From positions 1 to 5,100 of the forward strand of contig JAHZIZ010000193.1 in assembly GCA_022601215.1 (NCBI GenBank): a stretch of 5,100 nt of DNA, in the 5' to 3' direction. The position numbers and the translations under genes were made by a program. Positions 1 through 5,100 of this stretch are shown in pieces (within the stretch, counting starts at the first letter, position 1; each line of letters opens with the position of its first letter). The notes below the pieces were generated by a model. The model did no database searches, was not told where the DNA came from, and saw only the letters and a program-made list of their open reading frames with translations. This DNA is from Bacteroidota bacterium. GTDB lineage: Bacteria; Bacteroidota; Bacteroidia; Flavobacteriales; Flavobacteriaceae.

Positions 1-2524
1 AGATTTTGAAGGTCTCTCTTATTTCGGCAGTTCCAGTAATTTCCTCTTTCATTTCCGGAGACAACATTCCTTCCATTGCATCTTTCAAGTCATTAATCGC
101 ATCGTAAATAATTGAATACATACGGATGTCGATTTCTTCTTTATCTGCTAACTGGCGTGCATTACCCATTGGTCGTACATTGAACCCAATAACCACTGCA
201 TCAGAAGCAGAAGCTAACAATACATCACTCTCTGTTATCGCACCAACTCCTTTATGGATAATATTCACTTGAATCTCTTCAGTAGATAATTTCAAGAAAG
301 AATCTGTCAATGCTTCTACCGAACCATCCACGTCACCTTTCAGGATAATATTTAATTCTTTAAAGTCTCCAAGAGCAATACGACGTCCAATTTCATCTAA
401 TGTAATATGACGTTGTGTTCTCACACTTTGCTCACGCTGTAATTGTGTACGTTTTGTTGCAATGTCTTTTGCTTCACGCTCGTCTTCAAATACACTGAAC
501 TTATCACCTGCTTGAGGCGCCCCATCCAATCCTAAGATAGACACTGGCGTAGACGGTCCAGCCGTTGTAACATTATTTCCACGCTCATCTTGCATGGCTT
601 TCACCTTACCACTATTTTTTCCTGCCAACACATAATCTCCAACTTTAAGAGTACCTGCTTGCACTAAGATGGTAGACACATATCCACGACCTTTATCCAA
701 GAACGCCTCTACTACCGTACCAATGGCCGGTTTATTAGGATTCGCTTTCAGTTCTAACAATTCTGCTTCTAGCAAAACTTTCTCTAATAGCTCTTTCACT
801 CCTGTTCCCATTTTAGCTGAAATATCATGAGATTGAATTTTTCCTCCCCAATCTTCCACCAAAAGGTTCATTGCCGCTAATCCCTCTTTAATCTTGTCAG
901 GGTTAGCTGTTGGCTTATCAATTTTGTTAATTGCAAATACAATAGGCACTCCCGCAGCTTGAGCATGCGAAATTGCCTCCTTAGTTTGTGGCATGATATC
1001 ATCATCAGCAGCAGCTACAATAATTGCGATATCTGTCACCTGGGCTCCACGAGCACGCATCGCAGTAAATGCCTCGTGTCCAGGCGTATCTAAGAATGCT
1101 ACTTTCTTACCACTTCCTAAAGTAACACCATAGGCACCAATATGCTGAGTAATTCCTCCAGACTCTCCCGCAATGACATTCTCTTCACGAATGTAATCCA
1201 AAAGCGATGTTTTACCGTGATCTACGTGACCCATCACTGTTACAATTGGCGCTCTTTCTACAAGATCTTCCGGACTATCTTCCACTTCTTGTATAGCCTC
1301 TTCTATATCTGCAGTAACAAACTCAACTGAGAATCCAAACTCATCGGCGACAATGGTCAAGGTCTCTGCATCGAGACGTTGATTCATTGTTACCATCATC
1401 CCTAAGGACATACAAGCTGAAATTACTTGGGTTACAGGCACATTCATCATGGTAGCCACCTCACTTACTGTAACAAATTCTGTCACTTTAAGAATTTTAC
1501 TGGCTGCATCTAATTGTGCGAGTTCCTCTTCAGACTTCTGACGGTGAATATCACGTTTCTCACGACGGTATTTAGCACCTTTACCTTTACTAGATTTACC
1601 TTGTAACTTTTCTAGTGTTTCACGTACTTGTTTTTGTACTTCTTCCTCGCTCGGCTCTTCCTTAGGCACATTTGTACGCCCTTTTCCTCTTCCGCGATTG
1701 TCTCTATAATTCCCTCCTCCTTGCGAAGGTCCTTTACTTATACGTCTTCTCTTGCCCTTCTTTTCACCACCTTTATCGTCTTTCTTTGCATCCTTCTTCT
1801 TTTCGGGCTTTTTAAATTTAGAAAGGTCAATTTTATTTCCAGTAAACTTAGGACCATCTAGTTTCTTATACTGTGTTTTCACCGTATCAGATCCAGGAGT
1901 AGGGGCAGGAGCATCCTCCTTTTTTGGAGCTACTTCCTTTGGCGGAGTTGCTTTTTTGGCAACCTCTTCTTTTGCTTTAGCTTGTGGAGGTTCTTTCTTT
2001 TGTTCTTTCGTTTCTTCCTCCTTTTTCTCTACTTTTACAGCAACTTCTTTCTGCTCTTTAGGAGCCTCCTCTTTAGCCTTTGGCACTTCCTTTTCAACAA
2101 CAGGAGTAGACACCTCTTCTTTTACAGGTTCCGGAGTTGGCACTTCCACTTTTGGAGTTTCTTCTTTCTTAGGTTTATCACCGTCAAGATTAATTTTGCC
2201 AACTTGCTTGGGACCATCCAATTTTGCTTCGGCTTTAATCACACGAGACTCAGGCTGCTTTTCTTCCTGCTCTTTTTCACGAGCCAAACGCAATTCTTCC
2301 TTCTCTTTCCTCTTTTCCTCTCCTACCTCTTTGGAAGCTACCTTTTTACTTTTGTCGGTTTGAAATTCATCGAAAAGTACTTGGTATTCGGTATCGCTAA
2401 TCTTAGTGGTAGGACGTGCCTCCACATCGTAACCATTGGCAGCTAAATGCTCCACGGCACGATCCAGCGAGATATTGAATTCCCTCAGTACTTTACTAAG
2501 TCTCATTGTTTTTACTTCAGCCAT
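1..2524 (-). CDS. infB: Translation initiation factor IF-2 (C-terminus beyond window)
   Basis: IF2 is the cytoplasmic GTPase that places initiator fMet-tRNA on the 30S subunit and promotes 50S joining. The frame is open from ATG at 2524 to the left edge, giving 841 residues. Roughly 100 residues of the C-terminal tRNA-binding domain should be missing, because translation stops just after [13 protein letters not shown]. Visible parts: an N-terminal helical IF2N-like segment (about 7-55); a Lys/Glu/Pro-rich linker (about 60-215); a basic Gly/Arg/Lys stretch (about 230-300); a second IF2N-type domain (about 343-405); and the GTPase domain with G1 GHVDHGKT 432-439, the G2 Thr near 459, G3 DTPGHE 479-484 (catalytic-type His483), G4 NKID 533-536 and G5 SAK 569-571. 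A beta-barrel domain II follows (about 595-690), then the domain with GDVDG 730-734 and VIGFNVRP 778-785. All G motifs are intact. It is the last visible gene of the rimP-nusA-infB operon. The start is supported by AGGAAAG six bases upstream; Met7 is a less well spaced alternative. Confidence 0.98.
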   Translation of the reverse strand, partial: MAEVKTMRLSKVLREFNISLDRAVEHLAANGYDVEARPTTKISDTEYQVLFDEFQTDKSKKVASKEVGEEKRKEKEELRLAREKEQEEKQPESRVIKAEAKLDGPKQVGKINLDGDKPKKEETPKVEVPTPEPVKEEVSTPVVEKEVPKAKEEAPKEQKEVAVKVEKKEEETKEQKKEPPQAKAKEEVAKKATPPKEVAPKKEDAPAPTPGSDTVKTQYKKLDGPKFTGNKIDLSKFKKPEKKKDAKKDDKGGEKKGKRRRISKGPSQGGGNYRDNRGRGKGRTNVPKEEPSEEEVQKQVRETLEKLQGKSSKGKGAKYRREKRDIHRQKSEEELAQLDAASKILKVTEFVTVSEVATMMNVPVTQVISACMSLGMMVTMNQRLDAETLTIVADEFGFSVEFVTADIEEAIQEVEDSPEDLVERAPIVTVMGHVDHGKTSLLDYIREENVIAGESGGITQHIGAYGVTLGSGKKVAFLDTPGHEAFTAMRARGAQVTDIAIIVAAADDDIMPQTKEAISHAQAAGVPIVFAINKIDKPTANPDKIKEGLAAMNLLVEDWGGKIQSHDISAKMGTGVKELLEKVLLEAELLELKANPNKPAIGTVVEAFLDKGRGYVSTILVQAGTLKVGDYVLAGKNSGKVKAMQDERGNNVTTAGPSTPVSILGLDGAPQAGDKFSVFEDEREAKDIATKRTQLQREQSVRTQRHITLDEIGRRIALGDFKELNIILKGDVDGSVEALTDSFLKLSTEEIQVNIIHKGVGAITESDVLLASASDAVVIGFNVRPMGNARQLADKEEIDIRMYSIIYDAINDLKDAMEGMLSPEMKEEITGTAEIRETFKI

Positions 2525-2530
2525 AAAATG

Positions 2531-2537
2531 CTTTCCT
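2531..2537 (-). promoter_or_regulatory. Shine-Dalgarno-like site of infB
   Basis: On the minus strand AGGAAAG lies six bases before the infB ATG. It supports Met1 (2524) over the in-frame Met7 (2506). It sits in the 56-bp nusA-infB gap, which otherwise has no terminator-like hairpin and no full TAnnTTTG promoter element. Confidence 0.6.
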
Positions 2538-2580
2538 GTTATTCTTTAATTTTGAATCGTAAATGTAGTTAAACTTTCAA

Positions 2581-3813
2581 CTACTCTTCAAATTCTTCTT
2601 TCAATATATTCACAACTTCTTGAATGGTCTCTTCCTCAAGGTCAGTTCCCTTTACCAAGAATGAAATATCCTTATCTAACACACTTTTGGCGGTGTCTAA
2701 CCCAATTTTCTTAAATTCATCGATGATCCATTCTTCGATCTCATCTTTAAACTCGGTTAACTCTACATCTTCTTCGGCTCCTTCACGCAACACGTCGATC
2801 TCATAACCGGTCAACTGTCCAGCTAAACGAATGTTATGTCCTCCACGTCCAATCGCTTTAGACACTTCCTCTGGCTTTAAGATCACTTCGGCGCGTTTCG
2901 TTTCTTCATCAATTTTGATGGAAGTAACACGGGCTGGGCTCAAAGCACGAGTGATAAAAAGATTTAAGTTATTAGTGTAATTAATTACATCAATATTCTC
3001 ATTTCCTAATTCTCGAACAATTCCATGGATACGAGAACCTTTCATTCCAACACAAGCTCCAACTGGATCAATACGATCATCATAAGAATCAACTGCCACT
3101 TTTGCTTTTTCTCCTGGAATTCGTACTACCTTCTTAACGTTGATCAGACCATCAAATACTTCAGGGATTTCCTGTTCAAATAACTTCTCTAAGAACAGTG
3201 GATTAGCACGTGACATAATAATGGCAGGCTTATTTCCTTTTAACTCCACACTCTCAATAATCCCTCTTACATTATCTCCTTTTCTGAAAAAATCTGAAGG
3301 AATTTGCTTGTCCTTCGGAAGTATCACCTCATTACCATCATCATCTAATAAAATTACTGCACGGTGACGAATATGGTGCACTTCAGCTGTATAAATTTCT
3401 CCTTCTAAGTCCTTAAACTGCTTGTAGATAATTGTATTATCGTGTTCGTGAATTTTTGAAATCAAGTTCTGACGTAACGCCAAAATGGAACGACGCCCAA
3501 GATCCATTAACTTCACTTCTTCCGATACATCCTCACCCACCTCAAAGTCATCTTCAATCTTTCGCGCTTCTGTTAATGAGATCTCTTCATTAGGATCCAT
3601 CACATCTCCATCGGCAACAACAATTCGGTTTCTCCAAATTTCTAAATCTCCTTTGTCTGGGTTCACAATGATATCGAAGTTATCATCACTTCCGTATTTT
3701 TTCTTTAATGCATTTCTAAAAACATCTTCTAGAATCGCCATAAGTGTAACTCTGTCAATTTGCTTATCATCCTTAAATTCTGAAAAAGAATCTATTAACG
3801 CTAAATTTTCCAT
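2581..3813 (-). CDS. nusA: Transcription termination/antitermination factor NusA
   Basis: NusA binds RNA polymerase and nascent RNA, enhancing pausing and intrinsic termination and taking part in antitermination complexes. This 410-residue protein has the usual order: an N-terminal RNAP-binding domain (about 1-130, with DRVTLMAILEDVFRNALKKKYG at its core), an S1 domain (about 135-200), KH1 (about 230-300, with DPVGACVGMKGSRI 249-262 and GMKG loop 256-259) and KH2 (about 303-365, with AIGRGGHNIRLA 320-331 and GRGG loop 322-325). A short acidic helical tail ends in EEFEE. It lacks the two C-terminal acidic repeats of the roughly 495-residue E. coli protein; to my knowledge this shorter form is normal in Bacteroidota. 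It is the middle gene of the operon: it starts 11 bp after the rimP stop and ends with TAG 56 bp before infB. No frameshift or missing key residue is seen. Confidence 0.98.
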   Translation of the reverse strand: MENLALIDSFSEFKDDKQIDRVTLMAILEDVFRNALKKKYGSDDNFDIIVNPDKGDLEIWRNRIVVADGDVMDPNEEISLTEARKIEDDFEVGEDVSEEVKLMDLGRRSILALRQNLISKIHEHDNTIIYKQFKDLEGEIYTAEVHHIRHRAVILLDDDGNEVILPKDKQIPSDFFRKGDNVRGIIESVELKGNKPAIIMSRANPLFLEKLFEQEIPEVFDGLINVKKVVRIPGEKAKVAVDSYDDRIDPVGACVGMKGSRIHGIVRELGNENIDVINYTNNLNLFITRALSPARVTSIKIDEETKRAEVILKPEEVSKAIGRGGHNIRLAGQLTGYEIDVLREGAEEDVELTEFKDEIEEWIIDEFKKIGLDTAKSVLDKDISFLVKGTDLEEETIQEVVNILKEEFEE

Positions 3814-3821
3814 ATCACCCT
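3814..3821 (-). promoter_or_regulatory. Shine-Dalgarno-like site of nusA
   Basis: AGGGTGAT directly precedes the nusA ATG on the minus strand and resembles the 3' part of a full AGGAGGTGAT site, with AGG five bases from the start codon. It fills most of the 11-bp gap after the rimP stop, a spacing suited to coupled translation of rimP and nusA. Confidence 0.5.
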
Positions 3822-3824
3822 AAA

Positions 3825-4283
3825 TTAAAATGTTACCATAACTTTTGCTTCTACAATATTTTGATAAGGCACGATCGCCTCTTTTTGAACGGTTACTTTT
3901 CCCTTACCTACAGGTTTGGGTTCACGAGCTTTCCATTGCAAGGTTAGACCTTCATCATTTACCTCAGCCAATTTCCCTTCTAGGGTTTCATCTTCGGTTT
4001 TCACCTTAAGAGTACGTCCTAAATTTTTCTGATACTGACGCACTAATTTTAACGGTTCCGACACTCCCGCAGACAACACTTCCAATGAGAAATCTTCCTC
4101 TTCACGGTCTAGGTTGTGCTCAATAGCTCGGCTTATAGCCATGCAATCTTCGACTTTCACTCCTTCATCTCCGTCTATAATCACACGTATGTGATTGCTG
4201 GACGAAATGTCTAAATCTATTAAAAATAGTGAAGGATTTTCTTCCAAGCCTTTTTCCAATAATGGAGTTACTTTTTTACGCAT
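3825..4283 (-). CDS. rimP: Ribosome maturation factor RimP
   Basis: RimP (YhbC/DUF150 family) is a cytoplasmic assembly factor that binds the 30S subunit during maturation. The protein is 152 residues from the ATG at 4283, about the usual length. The N-terminal domain (about 1-78) carries the family signatures LIDLDI 21-26, VIIDGDEGV 34-42, the helix with SRAIE 51-55, and [12 protein letters not shown] 67-78. The C-terminal SH3/Sm-like beta-barrel (about 85-152) includes [10 protein letters not shown] and ends in VMVTF. An in-frame GTG at 4325 would add 14 residues, but that extension is encoded by a perfect inverted repeat with a T-run and looks unlike RimP N-termini, so I choose the internal ATG, where [15 protein letters not shown] fits the family. 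No Shine-Dalgarno sequence precedes this ATG, as is common in Bacteroidota. It is the first gene of the operon and probably under leader control. Confidence 0.96.
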   Translation of the reverse strand: MRKKVTPLLEKGLEENPSLFLIDLDISSSNHIRVIIDGDEGVKVEDCMAISRAIEHNLDREEEDFSLEVLSAGVSEPLKLVRQYQKNLGRTLKVKTEDETLEGKLAEVNDEGLTLQWKAREPKPVGKGKVTVQKEAIVPYQNIVEAKVMVTF

Positions 4284-4297
4284 TCGATTGTGGCTAT

Positions 4298-4323
4298 AAA
4301 AAGAGGGGACTTCCCGTCCCCTC
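4298..4323 (-). terminator. Intrinsic terminator-like hairpin in the rimP-nusA-infB leader (candidate attenuator)
   Basis: Read on the minus strand, GAGGGGAC (4323-4316), loop GGGAA (4315-4311) and GTCCCCTC (4310-4303) form a perfect 8-bp stem with six G-C pairs, followed at once by TTTTT (4302-4298) and then AT. That is the layout of a Rho-independent terminator. It works only in the minus direction, because the plus-strand flank (ACCTTGTTGC) has no T-run. The T-run ends 14 bases before the rimP ATG and the stem lies downstream of the predicted promoter. No minus-strand gene upstream needs ending, since the neighbouring gene is divergent. Attenuation of the operon is therefore the simplest reading; its regulatory use is inferred. 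Confidence 0.7.
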
Positions 4324-4347
4324 ACCTTGTTGCTCTTAAATTCGCTG

Positions 4348-4355
4348 CAAATATA
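4348..4355 (-). promoter_or_regulatory. Bacteroidota-type -7 promoter element for rimP-nusA-infB
   Basis: The minus strand reads TATATTTG, a perfect match to the TAnnTTTG -7 element used by the primary sigma factor of Bacteroidota. About 19 bases upstream there is a T-run (TTTTTT, 4380-4375) in place of the TTTG or TTG expected near -33, so the upstream element is weak or absent. Transcription would start near 4341-4343, giving a leader of about 58-60 bases that contains the whole terminator-like hairpin before the rimP ATG. Confidence 0.55.
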
Positions 4356-4440
4356 CTATATTTTTTGGGATTATAAAAAAGAATAGGTTCATAAATATTT
4401 TGTAAATTCAAGCTGCTAATTCCTTCCAAATAACCGCCTT

Positions 4441-5100
4441 ATGAAACGAATTCTAGTACCCACTGATTTTTCCATACAAGCCGAAAATGCCCTAAAAGTT
4501 GCAGTACAAATTGCCAAAAAAAACAATAGTGAAATCTATCTCGAACATTCCCTTAGCCTACCTTCTCACATAAACGATGTTGGGCAATCTGGAGCGTTTC
4601 CAGAATCCATTTACTTCATCAGGTTAGCCGAACAAGAATTCTCTAAGTTGTTGCAACGCAATTATTTAGAAGACATTGAAGTGCGTGAAGCCATAGGTCA
4701 TGGAGAAATCTACGATGACATTCAACAAACGGTCAAAGAAAAAGATATTGATCTTATCGTTATGGGGTCTCATGGTTCCAGTGGGTTTAAAGAGATGTTT
4801 ATTGGAAGTAATACGGAAAAAGTTGTACGCACTTCTAACATTCCTGTATTGGTTATAAAGAATGAACACGCTAGTTTTGAAGTAAACGATTTCGTATTTG
4901 CCACAGATTTTAGCGAAGAATGTCGTCGCCCTTTTGATAACGCTCAAAAATTTGCTAGAGATATCGGTGCCAAAATGCACTTACTCTATGTAAATACACC
5001 GAGTGGTTTCAAGACGAATTCCGAATCCACTAAAATGATGGAGCATTTTGTAAAAGGCATGGGTGTCGAAAATTATAGCCTTAACGTGTACAATGAGACT
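4441..5100 (+). CDS. Tandem-domain universal stress protein, UspA family (C-terminus beyond window)
   Basis: The frame is open from ATG at 4441 to the right edge: 220 residues with no stop. The first Usp domain (about 1-141) starts MKRILVPTDFS with the nucleotide-binding Asp9. It has the complete ATP-binding loop G-x2-G-x9-G-S: GSHG 109-112, then G122-S123, followed by the usual final strand NIPVLVIK 133-140. A second Usp domain begins near 150 (FVFATDFSEE, Asp156) and is cut before its own glycine loop, so a total of about 270-290 residues is expected. Tandem cytoplasmic Usp proteins are common in Bacteroidota and are linked to stress or stationary-phase survival; the exact role of this one cannot be read from sequence. 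It is transcribed divergently from rimP and shares a 157-bp intergenic region. The start has no Shine-Dalgarno sequence, but the PTDFS motif fits a start here. Confidence 0.93.
   Translation, partial: MKRILVPTDFSIQAENALKVAVQIAKKNNSEIYLEHSLSLPSHINDVGQSGAFPESIYFIRLAEQEFSKLLQRNYLEDIEVREAIGHGEIYDDIQQTVKEKDIDLIVMGSHGSSGFKEMFIGSNTEKVVRTSNIPVLVIKNEHASFEVNDFVFATDFSEECRRPFDNAQKFARDIGAKMHLLYVNTPSGFKTNSESTKMMEHFVKGMGVENYSLNVYNET

Noticed and set aside
1752..2363. Plus-strand open frame of 203 codons rich in Ser/Phe
   Set aside because: It is the antisense of the Lys/Glu/Pro-rich linker of infB. The biased codons of that linker (AAA, GAA, GAG, GCT, CCT) leave the opposite strand without stops and produce Phe/Ser/Leu runs. 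There is no domain or start signal, and the same applies to the overlapping frames at 1628-1861 and 1982-2446.
2525..2580. Possible terminator or internal promoter between nusA and infB
   Set aside because: The only inverted repeat is TTGAA/TTCAA, 5 bp with a long loop and no T-run. The best promoter-like string, TACATTTA on the minus strand, misses the final G of TAnnTTTG and has no convincing upstream element.
3485..3823. Plus-strand open frame of 112 codons opposite the nusA start
   Set aside because: It is an antisense shadow of the well-supported NusA N-terminal region, Ser/Thr-rich without a recognisable domain. The frames at 2624-2806 and 3140-3367 are likewise shadows of nusA.
4298..4323. 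Hairpin as a terminator for plus-strand transcription or a bidirectional terminator
   Set aside because: The plus-strand 3' flank has no T-run, and no plus-strand gene ends to the left of it. All genes there are on the minus strand.
4396..4402. TATTTTG as a promoter for the usp gene
   Set aside because: It has one base too few between TA and TTTG, and no TTTG/TTG lies about 19-21 bases upstream. The nearest (4364-4367) is 28 bases away. It is too weak to annotate in such AT-rich DNA.
4666..4980. Minus-strand open frame of 104 codons
   Set aside because: It is antisense to the universal stress protein gene, whose frame carries full family motifs. The antisense product has no recognisable features.

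Overview
The window suggests a member of the Bacteroidota, most likely a flavobacterium. The reasons are a NusA of about 410 residues without the extra C-terminal repeats of the enterobacterial protein, an IF2 with a very long Lys/Glu/Pro-rich N-terminal linker, AT-rich intergenic DNA, a perfect TAnnTTTG-type -7 promoter element, and start codons of leading genes without a Shine-Dalgarno sequence. The assignment rests on family resemblance from memory; no search was run.

Layout. Positions 1-4283 hold a minus-strand operon transcribed rimP -> nusA -> infB: rimP 4283-3825, nusA 3813-2581, infB 2524 to beyond the left edge. The gaps are short (11 bp and 56 bp) and hold no recognisable promoter or terminator, so co-transcription is likely. 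A 157-bp divergent intergenic region (4284-4440) carries the probable operon promoter and a strong hairpin with a T-run that lies in the operon leader. From 4441 to the right edge, on the plus strand, is a tandem-domain universal stress protein (UspA family) gene, cut by the window end.

How the genes work together. RimP matures the 30S subunit, NusA controls RNA polymerase pausing, termination and antitermination, and IF2 (InfB) is the GTPase that delivers initiator tRNA and joins the subunits. This transcription/translation operon is widely conserved among bacteria. Here nothing lies between nusA and infB, whereas many Firmicutes have ylxR and an L7Ae-like gene there.

The window is mostly ordinary housekeeping DNA. 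I see no mobile element, CRISPR array, RNA gene or new multi-gene system. The one signal that gene content does not explain is the intrinsic-terminator-like hairpin between the predicted rimP promoter and the rimP start codon. It is a good candidate for an attenuator, possibly a NusA autoregulatory one.
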